Notes: generated from the sequence alone by a model not told the origin. A stretch of DNA of 64,000 nt from Ceratodon purpureus (GCA_014871385.1 CM026424.1:18323357-18387356); one strand, 5' to 3'; shown: positions 48,123-59,140, numbered from the stretch's first letter. A program made the numbers and translations.

Positions 48123-48463
48123 TTTCGCATGGTTCCGGTTCTCTACTTTGTGAATAGACATTTCATCACTGCCGCGCACCTATTAGTATGTTGAACATCT
48201 TAACCACTTGCGTAATCTTTGTATCCAGACTACTCCTTTTGTAATACGAAGATCATATTTCTTTCTTGATCTACTCTGCCCCTTGCGACGAACCCTTATC
48301 AATTGCTGAATTATTGGTGGATGTATGTTTCTATTCGCTTTGTGTATTGCAGGATAATGCATGTCGAGCCTCTGTGGATTCTTTGAATTATGCTTATGGC
48401 TGCGGGCCCTCTCTACGTAGCAGAGGGCTTCTGTTGCAATCCGTTGCAACAGCGCAGTCCACG

Positions 48464-49183
48464 ATGGACTATTCAACTATGGCTGTCGACGAAGGGGTTG
48501 TGGACAGCCCGGTTAACCTGTCCGTTCCCAAGACCCTGAAATCCCCTTCTCCTATGTGGCCACGGACCGTACTGCATGTTCTATCTCCGAAACGACAGAG
48601 TTCTACCCCTACGAAGCGTGCTCTTTATAACAATGTGGAGGACATGCCGTCACCACCACTGGCAAAGGTTGGTTTTCATTCCTCAGTATTCACTCTTCAT
48701 TCCTTTCTGATGTTTCATTCTTGTAAGTTTCTTTCGTGATGTTTCATTCTGATGTCCTTATTTTAGCTCGATGCCACCTAAAATGATTGATCTTCTTATA
48801 CTCTCGTCTAGGTCTAGTCCTAGCTTATGTAGGCCTCCTCGTTCAAGGTCCGTTTCGACCTTTACAATTGCACTCAGCAGTTTAGGTCGATTCGACCTAA
48901 ACCGAAATCTCTTCCCAATGCTAACTTATCCCCTTTGCAGATGCCGAGGCTGCGATCAACAACTACTGGATCCAGGGCAAGGAAGTCCGCCGACTCCCAC
49001 TCTAAACCATCCAGTACCCGTCGCCACTCTCTGCCAGAGTCAAGCATCGGTGACAGGCGTAGGCAGAAGTTGCAACGTCTTCTTGATAGTCCAATGATGC
49101 AGGTTGAGGGAATGTCGTGGACACGTCAGCGCCAACGGGAATTTGTCAAGTCAAGAATTGAGGCTTACGGAGGGACTCCATAA
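48464..49183 (+). CDS. Small basic protein, 148 aa, two coding exons
   Basis: Exon 48464-48667 (MDYSTMAVDEGVVDSPVNLS ... MPSPPLAK, donor AAAG/GTTGGT) joins 48941-49183 after TTTGCAG. It continues MPRLRSTTTGSRARKSADSH and ends EFVKSRIEAYGGTP, stop TAA. The exon may extend upstream to an acceptor near 48353 (GTATTGCAG) as 5' UTR. Rich in Ser, Pro, Arg and Lys with SPKR/SSTPTKR motifs, it could be a nucleic-acid-binding or nuclear protein; no family recognised. It is the last gene before the right terminus, and its intron carries one palindrome (48881-48901). Confidence 0.55.
48881..48901 (+). repeat. Single palindrome in the intron of the 148-aa gene
   Basis: TTTAGGTCGA, one T, TCGACCTAAA: the GGTCG variant, perfect arms. 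It lies within intron 48668-48940. Confidence 0.92.
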
Positions 49184-49739
49184 CCATATAGAGGATACTA
49201 TGTACTGTATAGCAATGGCGCAGACAATATAGACGATTAAAAGACTCCTCTGTGTTATTTCAATGTAATTATGTTTTGAATAAAACGATTGATCTGTTTG
49301 TCAAATTTTCTCGTCTGCTATTTTTGCCTCATTGTCTTGCACACTTCTTGTGTTATTCAAATTTCCGAATGTAATTTATGTGAGTTGACATTGCCTTTTA
49401 TTGAGACCTTGGTTTAGAAAAGGTAATGGATAGTTACTACTAAAATTACAGGGGACGTGGTATATTCTTTTTCCTTGTTTATATTGCGTTTAGGTGTGAT
49501 CGACCTAAATGACTTAATCATCATCTCTATTTAAACATGTTTTTAATGGATCAATGAACATTACTAAGTTTTCTCCTGTATGTTCGTGCATTTAGGTCCA
49601 CTCGACCTAAATCACATGGGCCTCATTGTTCCTTTAAGGTGTTATTAATGATTCAATATTGATTTCCGCAAGATTGAAGTAAATGGGAGATGACGAATGT
49701 CGCCATTTCTCTGCACTCTGATTTCCCAAAATCAAGAAT
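49184..49739. other. Right subterminal region with two GGTCG-type palindromes
   Basis: Non-coding. Imperfect palindromes at 49489-49509 and 49591-49611 mirror those near the left end (31780-31956). Probably 3' UTR of the last gene followed by subterminal binding sites. Confidence 0.65.
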
Positions 49740-49765
49740 ATCTCCCAAAATAACGAATATGGTGT
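49740..49765. repeat. Right terminal inverted repeat
   Basis: Exact 26-bp reverse complement of 31261-31286, followed by TA at 49766-49767. Confidence 0.92.
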
Positions 49766-49849
49766 TAAATCCAAAATGCCCAAATGATCAACACTTGTAG
49801 TGGTACCATTAGTGGGAGAGAGATCTTCCTCAAAAGAAAGGTTTGCTTC

Positions 49850-50065
49850 TTATTCATGAAGATTTTGAAAGTGACAATTGCCTTCATTTATGGCATGGAA
49901 TTCTTCCAAGTCATTGATAAGTCCATGTGACAATGAATTTGGATTGTCTAAATTTTCCTTGACATTGAGCAACTCAAGTAGAATGTTTGTGAGGGCCTTG
50001 TCATTCAAGGTATGTGTATCCATGGCAACTTGTTGATTGTAGGTGATATGCTCCATGACCTTCAA
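49850..50065 (-). pseudogene. Unrecognised ORF in the right flank of the element
   Basis: A 71-codon minus-strand frame (MKVMEHITYNQQVAMDTHTL ... EFHAINEGNCHFQNLHE) ending 85 bp from the element. It has the same strand and style as the ORF on the far side of the insertion (30916-31257), so both may be parts of one interrupted, decayed gene. No family recognised. Confidence 0.35.
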
Positions 50066-51904
50066 ATTGGATTTTCTTTTACTATGTATGAATGTAACTT
50101 AGTATACCATAAAACTCAAGGAGAAGCTAGACTCCTCAATGTGACTAAGACTATGAAATGATCAATGCAAGAAGTAGAGAATGACTCATTCTAAGGTCCA
50201 AGGTGATCTTATATTGATACTTGGTACCTTGGAGAAAATGCAAAAGTAGGAATGATGTTGCTTGTAGGCCAAGTTTGCTTAGTCACAGTTCTTAGAAAAA
50301 GTAAAAAGTAAAAATGAAAATGATTATATGTTTAGACTTGCAAAATGTAAAAGTAGAAAGCCCGTCTAAGAAATTATGTATTATTATGCAACAATGATGT
50401 ACATGATACAAATTACTCAATTATACATTATGGATAGATTCAGGTCATTATTTGCTTTAATATATTGTAAACTTCATTAGTTTATAGATGAATAATTTTT
50501 GTTATAATGTTGGATGAAGTCATAACACATTGATAAAATTCACTAATTTGCACTTTTTAACTTATTATGTATCTATATTAAAGTGAAATATGGAAGAAAA
50601 AATTAGAAAAAACAGTCATGGCATTTGTATGCTTCAGAAGTACTTCTGTTAGCTCTAGTCTGATATCCAGCTTGATGGATTGCAATCTCGGATTGTAAAC
50701 TTTGCAGACTTGGATTTGCTTGAGTGACGCGGGAAGATGCACTCTTAAAATGAAAATCGTCTAGTATGTTGCCGTCACACACTCCTTTTGGAATAGTTCA
50801 TTTCGGAAGTGAAGCTCAAGTGATTGTCCGGCAATGGTCACGGAATAAATTTCTTTGACGGACTTGCTTCCGGGTAATCCTGAAAAGGATGCTCTATGCT
50901 GGAGTTGAAACGGTTGAACGTCTTCACCAAGGAACAAATGCTGCTAAGTTTTTCAATGTTTTCTTGTTCTCGATGGTGGGAAGAAACCATGACCTTGGAG
51001 ATTAACTTACCAGATTGTAAATGCGACTTATGCACGATTATGTCTGGTCAAGGAGACTATTCAGAGCCAACTTCAGGGACTTCACGCATATCACATGAAA
51101 CTATAATTTGGTTTGCTGTGAGGGGTTAATTGCAAATGAGTAAGCCTTCCATTCAGCATATTATAACCAACGTGACATGATCATTCACACCTAGATTTGA
51201 CATATGCATCCATGGCTCCAATTCTGGATGCAAATCTATATTTGATTAATTGACGAGGTGCTCTTAACGATACGTTTAAGAGCGCAGCATCAGTCATTTT
51301 ATATGCTTTGACGCAAGGAAAAGAGCAACCGATGTGGAAGTGGTTGTTTCCGGGACCTGCATATGCTTGATGGTCGCCCCAATGCACGGGGAGAACCGGC
51401 AGCTAGTTACAGATCAGCCGACCAGAATTGAGATTCAGCCGGTTGAACTTGAATGTCTTAGGCAAATTTTCAGTTGAAAAAACTAAAAATCATCCATGTA
51501 CTATATGAGTATTAGACAAGTATCACCCAAATATTGTCAAATTATCATCCAGGTATCATCTCCCTTAACAGAATGAGTTAAGAGAATGAGAATATTAGCT
51601 GGGTTGAGTCCAAAATCTCCCCGATAGCTGGGTCGCCCTTGATCAAAGTGCACTTGACGCTCCTATTCATTAGCGGCTTCGCATTGTCTTTTCGCAACAG
51701 AAGGTCACGGTTCTTGTGATCAGGCGTGAGAGGGCAATAGCCGCTGAGATTAGATTAAGTAACTGACCGAGGTGGAGTTGCCTAGCTAGAAGGTTAATTC
51801 AATTTGGGGACTACTAACGTCTGTGAGCTTACTAACGTAACTTGGAGTACTTCTCTTTGCCAAGTCCTGCTTGAATTTGCCTGGTGGTCCTTGCAAAATC
51901 TTAT
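50066..51904. other. Intergenic, nothing recognised
   Basis: A segment at about 51370-51400 (GGGGAGAACCGGCAGCTAGTTA) resembles the interior of the MITE at 61771-61997. Otherwise no feature seen. Confidence 0.4.
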
Positions 51905-52170
51905 CAAAATTTGATAAATATTAAAAAATAAAATTCAATTCAAATCAAGGTAAGAAAGGCAAGGCTAAAAAAGTTTCAAATTATTTTTCATTAAAATCCA
52001 AAAATAGAATTATATTCATGAACATAGAAAGCTTCTTTTTGTTCCATTTCAATAAGTCAAGCAAATGGTACAAAAAGCCATATTTTCTGGGCACTTGCAA
52101 AAATTCCAAACAAACAAAAACCTTTAAAAATTTCATCTTGAATTTGATTCCAACAATTTTCAAGAAGTTC
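51905..52170. repeat. Dispersed repeat, copy 1
   Basis: Shares an extended series of blocks with 59585-59870 in the same orientation. Examples are AAAAATAGAATTA, GGAAGC/AGAAGC followed by TTTTTGTTCCATT, TACAAAAAGCCA, CACTTGCAAAAAT and ATTTCATCTTGA. About 70-80% similar by eye. Confidence 0.7.
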
Positions 52171-52911
52171 TTCAAAGAGCTAACAGACGGAGTGATGAGA
52201 TGAGAGGAAGTTAAGTTTCCATTACACTCTACCTCTCAATATCATCACACCCTTTGTTATGCCCAATAATGTGATAATATCAAACAGTGATAGTTAAAAT
52301 AAAATCACATTTACGATGCAAATATGACATTATCAAATTTAGTGTAACTAAAAGCATCTCCACTTCTAAGCCCCAAAAAGCCCATGCCTCTTCCTGCCAG
52401 TTACCGATCATAGTAGCTTGGATCATGGCAGCCAGAGAAAAAGTCGAGAAAAAATGCCACCTCGGCTCAATGAAAAATGCCATACACATTCAGTAACCCA
52501 CATTTGCAGAAATGCATATTTTTTATACAAACTGATTAGCACTCTTCGGCACTTATTTAAACATCAGAACAGCTACGTCAGGACAGCTTGAATAACAATC
52601 TTCTCAAGCCAACACCCCTGAGCACCTGCTTTCAACGTGACCATGGCTTCCACAAAAGGAACACTTACCTTTAAATACTGCCAGTCATTTAAGCTTTCGA
52701 CAGTATGCTATCCTCTCCCTTGCTATCACGATCCCTCTTTCCAACACGTTATAACTGACTTTCTTCGAATCCCTTTAGCTTCCAGGCACTCGGATTCCTG
52801 TGCAAACCATCAGGGGATACTAGTCAGCTTGTCAACGAATATATTACGACGTCCAGAAAACGGCACAACACTGCATTTTGATGCACAAAGATCCCAATTG
52901 AAACAAATCAA
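52171..52911. other. Intergenic, nothing recognised
   Basis: Small complementary open frames at 52280-52496 and 52637-52915 lack motifs. The right part may hold the 3' UTR of the lipid-transfer gene. Confidence 0.4.
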
Positions 52912-53301
52912 CTAAATTGTAACAGATGCAGAGTGTAAAGGGATCATCAGCATCAGTGTAAAGGGATCATGTGTTCCTTGGCAGACAAACCCCCTGGGCA
53001 CAGCGATGCGGCATTTCTGGGGGATGGCAAGGGCGATTCTGGGAACCACTCCATTGGACTTGGCCAGCGGATGGTTCAGCAGAGAGCATAGGCACTTGGC
53101 TCCGGGGAGCCCCTTGCCCATGTCAGCAATGTTAGTGCAACATTGTCTGGAGGGCGTCACTTTGGCATTCTTGCTGGCTGCCATGCAGGGCACCAACTGG
53201 AAGATGTCACAGCCAGCTGCCTCAGACGTGATCACCATCTTTGATGCCACCAGGAGCACCACCAAGCACACGGCAGCTGCTGCTGTTACCTGGAGCTTCA
53301 T
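52912..53301 (-). CDS. Non-specific lipid-transfer protein, DIR1/type-2-like, 129 aa, secreted
   Basis: Single exon from the ATG at 53299-53301. An N-terminal signal peptide (MKLQVTAAAAVCLVVLLVAS, cleavage probably near SEAAG) is followed by the full eight-cysteine motif: C-x7-C (CDIFQLVPC), CC (SRQCCTN), CxC (AKCLCSL), then C (PQKCRI) and C (RGFVC). This is the prolamin-superfamily fold that binds lipids in the apoplast, with the short spacing of DIR1-like or type-2 proteins. The tail after the last Cys carries a 23-bp tandem duplication that shifts the frame and lengthens the C-terminus. A TATA box (TATAAATTTA on the minus strand, 53421-53430) lies about 120 bp upstream. Confidence 0.9.
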   Translation of the reverse strand: MKLQVTAAAAVCLVVLLVASKMVITSEAAGCDIFQLVPCMAASKNAKVTPSRQCCTNIADMGKGLPGAKCLCSLLNHPLAKSNGVVPRIALAIPQKCRIAVPRGFVCQGTHDPFTLMLMIPLHSASVTI

Positions 53302-53420
53302 TGCGTGGCTTGGCAGAAAGAGATCTTAGTGTTGAACTGAAGAGGAGGGAAACACAAGCTGCTAGAGCATAAGACAGTGGTGGTTGGGAGGATGGCTTGA
53401 AGAATCACCGCACCTTGTGT

Positions 53421-53430
53421 TAAATTTATA
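53421..53430 (-). promoter_or_regulatory. TATA box of the lipid-transfer protein gene
   Basis: TATAAATTTA read on the minus strand, 120 bp before the start codon, leaving room for a leader of about 90 bp. Confidence 0.6.
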
Positions 53431-54150
53431 CCGTTTATGCTTGGGTCATGACCTAATTTTTATGATTAATGAGTAATAAAAATAGAACTTACATTAGTTC
53501 AAACTCGCCTCTTCATTCACCGTCACCTTCTCAATGTAGCTTCACTGCCATTCTAGGTGGATGAGCATTCAATAGATTCATATATTATATCTGAAATTCG
53601 AGGTACAGGAGAGCTCCATTCTTGGTAACTGTGCAGATTCACATTATAAAGTTAGTCGTAAGGAGATTCTACAGTTGTTCGGGAGATCAGTGGTAGCTGG
53701 TGGTGTTCACTGGCCTCAACGTTGAGATGTCAGCTGCTTTTGTGAATGGAGAGTCGAACTTCTTGTTATTAGAGCACCAACTAATTTACCAACTCCATTC
53801 TCCTACAGACTTTTAAAATCACTCTACTCAATTCACATTGCTCCCATAACCTATTGAATGTTTGTACTCCGTATACTACCAAACAGATTCACACACACAT
53901 TCAGGTAGTTACAAGAATGGCTAAAACTACATTACTTCAACGGTGAAAGATTACAAGAAGTAAGAGAGCTCTTGCAGCAGATCAGAGTCAGCGTATATGA
54001 ATTCTAGGGCAGCATCCATGAATGCATTTCATCTAAATGCTACAGTTCCTGATACTACTATTCACTGTTCTAACTAACCACACAACCAAATAAGTAGCTG
54101 TCTTCACTTCAACAAGTAACATACTTGACCAGAAAATAATGTTCATCGCG
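53431..54150. other. Intergenic, promoter of the LTP gene and 3' side of the F-box gene
   Basis: No additional gene or repeat seen. Confidence 0.45.
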
Positions 54151-55602
54151 TCACGGGACAACAGCAGGGACTGGTTCAGCAACCGAAGGCACTGGAAGTA
54201 ACGTTAAGGCCATCATGCATCCGAACAACCCTACTCGCCTCGCTTGATCCAGACGACCAAGATCTACGCTTTTCCAATCGGGCAATATATGTTCCCATGA
54301 ACGCGTCGACAACCGGAATGCCACTGAACTGCCAGACACGGATGTGAACACGATGCACCCATCATCGGTCCCAATCGCGAGCACCTTCGGACTACCATTG
54401 ACATCAATAACACGTTGACGAGCAAGGGAAATCTCAGGATTAATCAACCCACTAAGATCAATGCGGTTGGTTGGCACAACCTTTTCGCATTTCTTGGACG
54501 CAAGGTCCACCTCCCAGATTCGAATTCTCTGCCGCCCAAGTGGAGGAATATTCCCATAGTTTGGATCATCCCCGGCCTGCATACACATAAATTTTGTGTC
54601 TTCCCAGACGGTGAAGAACAAACGCCCGGAGCTCGCCACCAGTTGGGGGTGCTTGAATCTGCGTTGCGTGAAATCCCGGACATGTGGTATGTTCTCCACC
54701 TCCAAGTCAGTCCATAAATCCTGGTCCGTGTCATATACAAACAGCTCATGACGGGTCTTGATTTCATACCTGATTAGGATGGTGTACACCATCTTGTCAA
54801 TCTTCAACATGTGACACATTCTATATTGTATATCCAAACCTGTCTTGAAGCTTGGTCTGGAAAGTTCCTGCCACCTCCCAACCTTGGAGTCAAAGAAGTA
54901 GCGGTCGTTGACGTTGGAAGATTCAAGGTTGAACTGCTGCAAGACGAAGAGCTTGAAGCTGAGGTGGTCGTCCGCAACCACCATTGTGAACCAGGCGTTT
55001 CGTTCGTGACTACAGCGTACTGTTTTGCTATTGAAGCAGGGGATTTGCTGGAAGGATTTCGTGACTGGGTTCACAACATAGATGGTTGTGTCGTGGCCAT
55101 TTTCCCTCCTCCAGAGCACGCAGATGAACCCCTTGTCAGCTGCAAGGTTGCTCCGTATGTATTGAGATGCAGGAAGAGAGCTCGGCCTTCGGCGGTTGGA
55201 GAGGATCTCAGTGTCTATGGACCTGTGTCTATTCATAGGCAATCTATTCATAAAACTGTCATCGAGCAAGTAATGCTTATGAGTTTTTGTGTCGCAAATC
55301 TCCCACTTGTTATAATGTCCTTGCTCTAGCTTGAACTTCTCTGCAGCGATGAGCATGTAGGGAACATCCGATTTTATCGACTTTGCAAACTCCGGTCCGT
55401 AGATCAACCGACTCCATCTCTTGCACACTGCGCGGAACCGACACAGGTCTCGTATCTCCATGACTGGAAGAACCTCTTCGAGGAGAACATCTTCCTCCAG
55501 TTTTTCCCAAATCTTCGCGTCCATCACTACTGCGTCACTAGTCGCTTCAGCCGCTCGCTGTCTCCTCCTCCTGGGAGAAAGCATCATGTTGCTACAGAAC
55601 AT
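54151..55602 (-). CDS. F-box protein with probable beta-propeller (kelch-type/F-box-associated) C-terminus, 483 aa
   Basis: Intronless frame beginning MFCSNMMLSPRRRRQRAAEA. The F-box is at about residues 30-75: WEKLEEDVLLEEVLPVMEIR, then the conserved DLCRFRAVCKRWSRLI. The remainder (about 90-470) has repeated strand-like segments (YVVNPVTKSFQQIPCF, YFFDSKVGRWQELSRPSF, FVYDTDQDLWTDLEVE, FRLSTRSWEHILPDW), as in plant F-box/kelch or F-box-associated propellers. Such proteins are the substrate-recognition subunit of SCF ubiquitin ligases; the substrate cannot be told. A second in-frame Met at residue 6 or 7 could also serve as start. No frame damage is seen. Confidence 0.87.
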   Translation of the reverse strand: MFCSNMMLSPRRRRQRAAEATSDAVVMDAKIWEKLEEDVLLEEVLPVMEIRDLCRFRAVCKRWSRLIYGPEFAKSIKSDVPYMLIAAEKFKLEQGHYNKWEICDTKTHKHYLLDDSFMNRLPMNRHRSIDTEILSNRRRPSSLPASQYIRSNLAADKGFICVLWRRENGHDTTIYVVNPVTKSFQQIPCFNSKTVRCSHERNAWFTMVVADDHLSFKLFVLQQFNLESSNVNDRYFFDSKVGRWQELSRPSFKTGLDIQYRMCHMLKIDKMVYTILIRYEIKTRHELFVYDTDQDLWTDLEVENIPHVRDFTQRRFKHPQLVASSGRLFFTVWEDTKFMCMQAGDDPNYGNIPPLGRQRIRIWEVDLASKKCEKVVPTNRIDLSGLINPEISLARQRVIDVNGSPKVLAIGTDDGCIVFTSVSGSSVAFRLSTRSWEHILPDWKSVDLGRLDQARRVGLFGCMMALTLLPVPSVAEPVPAVVP

Positions 55603-55640
55603 CCAAGCTTTCGATCGTTAACCCTTAGTTCTAGACAATC

Positions 55641-55895
55641 GTTTAAAACTCTTACTGCAGCTCCAAAAGCAGACAGAGCGAGCTTTCATATACAACAACA
55701 CCCATTCTATTCAAGTCACTCCCTCACTGCAACAAATTCCTACAGCCCATATATGCACTATCGAGTATCCTAAACTCTCACTGCAGCTCCGAAATAAGAC
55801 AGAGCGAGCTCTCATCCACAACAGCACCTATTCTATTCAAGTCACTCGCTCAATGCAACAAAATCCTACAGTCCAAGCACTATCGAGTCTCTGAT
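55641..55895 (-). repeat. Tandem duplication of about 128 bp upstream of the F-box gene
   Basis: Copy 1 (about 55645-55770) and copy 2 (about 55773-55895) share CTCACTGCAGCTCC/CTTACTGCAGCTCC, AGACAGAGCGAGCT, ATTCTATTCAAGTCACTC, TCCTACAG and GCACTATCGAGT in the same order. It sits in the leader or promoter of the F-box gene. Confidence 0.85.
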
Positions 55896-56674
55896 ATAGG
55901 AGTGAGAACTCATCAGAGATAGGATCAACCGTGAACAACTGATCAAGCAACACCGCTAGTATGAAAGCGAAACAAGAATGGCAATTTACAGAGCGGCAAG
56001 TATTCACTCACAACATGCATCCAACATCAAAGAAACTATCCAGGGATGGTCAATGGAACTAGATTTTTTTTCACAAGCTAAAGTCGAGCTCTGCTATGTC
56101 AGCAAAAGGCTCAAAACGGCGATTAGAAATATTAACATTATACCACTTGGGTACTGCGACTACAAAGATGAAGACATTGACGATCGATCACTAGCAAGAA
56201 GAATGCATGAAGATTGTTCACCTGGACAAACGTAGCCTTCAATTCGAACTCCTTCTCTCCAAATACTCCAAACAATTCCTCCTCTGCAAGCCACAGAGAG
56301 CTCACAAGCTCACAAGCATCGGCAAAGCCTGAACTGCCATGGCCATGGCCTGGTTGTGGAAGAGTTCAAGTGCGACTGCTGCGTACCCAAAACTTTCCTT
56401 GCACCTAGAACCAACATTATTGTAGTAGACCCAAAATCTATGCCTTTGGCAATTTTGTACACCTCAATGTAGGACTCCAATTCTGTTTTGGGGGCTGGCG
56501 TGAATGAAGTGTTTGTTTGTTGAGTACTTTGTGTAATTTCTATCCACAACAAAGACTAGCAGCAATGATTTTTCTGCGCATGTGAAATTAAATGTCTGAT
56601 ACATTGTGTCAATCTACCAGGACAGAGCTTGCAATTTCACACACATGGAAGATGGTGGCCTTAGTGATTCTGAA
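55896..56674. other. Intergenic, nothing recognised
   Basis: Short frames at 55978-56235 and 56310-56552 have no motif. Confidence 0.4.
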
Positions 56675-57290
56675 GGGCCAACTGTTGAGCCTAGGTGTAC
56701 TGGTTATAATTAGGAGTACCATAAATCAAGCACTGGTAGGTTGGAGGTAACTCAAATCAACACAATTCTTTGATTTTTTTATCAAACTTGCAGCAATCTT
56801 GTGTGCATGTAGATTCAAATTTCCAATACTTTGAATTAGTCCTCCTGGACCAAGACAAAGACTGTAGTGTCATATAGTACGTGTAAGGTAGAAGTACGTA
56901 TATGTGTGAGAAGAGAACACCAGTAAATGTGAAGGACCAATTGTTGAGCCTAGGTGCACCAATAATTATAAGTACAATAATGACAACGTCGAAGTAATTC
57001 AAATTGACACACTTGACAACAATCTTGTACATATGTAGATTCAAATGTCCAATATTTTGTGTTGGCCTATCAGGTCAAAGATTGTAATTTTATATATGTA
57101 TAAGGTAAGAATACCAATAGATATGAAAGACAACTGTTCAGCTTACGTGTATGTCCAATCAAGAGTATCAAATAATCTATACTAGCATAAATTACAAGTG
57201 GTAATATTGAAAGAATTCAAATCAACACAATTCCTTGATTTCTTATTAATTTGCACATGGTTGCGATAGCCTTCTAATATCAATTTGTAA
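56675..57290. repeat. Three degenerate tandem copies of a 200-250-bp unit
   Basis: The order GGCCAACTGTTGAGCCTAGGTGTA / ATTC/AAATCAACACAATTC / GTAGATTCAAAT.TCCAAT.TTTG recurs starting at about 56675, 56932 and 57125. Similarity is moderate and the third copy is partial. Confidence 0.65.
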
Positions 57291-59031
57291 AACTTTTGTT
57301 TTTAGGCCATTAAAAATTTACAAGAAAATTCAATACAATTTTAAAAAATTGAAATTACTTTTATCAATATTCTTTATGACTATCCAATTTTTGTACATTT
57401 TTCACACCAATTGTGTCATTTAATCAACAAAATGGGTTCAAACTTAGTGATTTTTAGTGTTGCTACTTTAAACTCAAATTAGAAATGAAGTAATTTGTAA
57501 AGGAAAATCGTTACTGAAATATATTGTCATTTAATAATATATGATTTTGTAAGTTATAGTAATTTTAGTATATTGTTTAGGTTGAAAGTAGAATCTTAAC
57601 TAGGAGGCCAGATAGAATCAAAACCGTAGGAGAAATTAATCTAGTTTATCAATCATTTGATTCTTGTCTTTAGGTTGTTGGTAAATGAGTGACATCTTTC
57701 TAAGCCTAGATTTATTATCCAATGTTTACACAACTATGAAATTTATTTTTGTTCTATATTTTGAATGTCACCTAGTCTTTATATGATCCAATCTAAATCT
57801 TGTATTCATCTTGGTTCTAAGCAAAAAAAATTGAATAAAATCAAGTGATTTGTAAAAAGTTATCTATTGACACTTTGCAAAATCTATATATCTGTCATCT
57901 TATGTAAAGTATCTTGAGTGGATCTCCTACCTTATCTAATAGTAAAGTAGGTAAATTTCCATTTTTAGAATCTATAAATATAAAGATCATCATTAATAGT
58001 TAAATTGCAGATATATACATTTTTGAGTATACATCCCTTACACAAGTTTTGGTGTTCATACGTGGACTCTAGAGACTTAATATTTGAATCACCATTGAGC
58101 ATCAAAGAGGCATACATTGAATTTTTGGAAAATGAATAAAACTCATACAATAAAATGGATTTCAAAAAGAAGACACCAATGATCATTGATTAGCTATAGA
58201 TAGTCAATGAAATTAATAAAAATCCTTGATGTAGTTTGAATCTATGCAATTCACAAATATTACACTTCAAAGGCAAACACATAGTACCCTTTCTTATGAA
58301 AACACCCTATAAAGATGACATAATGATTTGTAAGATATACTAATTTATTTATTTTGATTAATTACTTTTGAAATAGTTTGGAAAATTAATCATGGAAAAC
58401 ATTGTTTCATATAGACTTGTTGATCTCACTATAGCCCTCTTTATAACTTCTGCAAAAGTCATAGAATGTTCTATTTGGAATCAATTTGGTATGTGAAATA
58501 AGTATTCAACTTGTGCATATATATACGATTCAGAAAACAATTTGTATGAAGAATATATTTTGGTGTTATAATTTGGAGACTTCAAAGTGAAGCAATCTTA
58601 GCAAAGTAAATACAATATTTTTCATTGACCAAAATTATCAATTTTGAAGTAAATAACTATACGTAATAGCTATAAAGTTTTAAAAAGTTGCTTATATACA
58701 TGTATGAATTGTAAGATTGCTTGAATCATAGATGAGTTTTTAAATGGTCACCATTCATATTCTACACAATCTAGACCAACGGATTAAAAATCCATCTAAA
58801 TAAGCTTTTAAATGTCCTTTTCCAACATGTATTTCATCCTTTCCTCCATTCCCTACACCTCTAAATAGAAATTATTTAATGAATTAATTCCATAGTAAGC
58901 AAAATAATGATTAAAGAGACAATTAGCTAAATGATTTAGTTGTATGCATTGTGCTGATTTTTAAGTTTCAAACTTCACTTTTAAAGATTCTTTTAAGAAA
59001 TATAGGATTATGAATTAAAGGCTCTATACCT

Positions 59032-59034
<3 letters not shown>
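57291..59034. other. AT-rich intergenic, nothing recognised
   Basis: Only one short frame (57965-58186, minus) without motifs. Confidence 0.5.
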
Positions 59035-59114
<80 letters not shown>

Positions 59115-59140
59115 GTATATGTATATGTATATGATGTATA
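59035..59140. repeat. (AT)n microsatellite grading into TATG repeats
   Basis: About 33 uninterrupted AT dinucleotides, then TATG/TATATG repeats. Confidence 0.97.

Larger units (their letters stand above)
31261..49765. mobile_element. Candidate undescribed 18.5-kb DNA transposon with 26-bp TIRs and TA target duplication
   Basis: Positions 31261-31286 (starting ACACCATATTCG, ending TTGGGAGAT) are the exact reverse complement of 49740-49765. Both ends are flanked by TA (31259-31260; 49766-49767), as expected for a TA target duplication. Between the ends lie a transposase-like gene on the minus strand, three plus-strand genes, about 30 copies of one palindrome family spread from near one end to near the other, and a central AT-rich spacer. 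The shared palindrome ties both halves into one unit. I know of no named plant superfamily combining this transposase type with ParB/methyltransferase-like and HAD cargo. The boundaries are seen directly; the claim that the whole moves as a unit is inference. Confidence 0.82.

Noticed and set aside
31261..49765. Integrated virus, Maverick/Polinton or Helitron
   Set aside because: No DNA polymerase B, integrase, capsid, ATPase or Rep-helicase motifs seen; the ends are short TIRs with a TA duplication.
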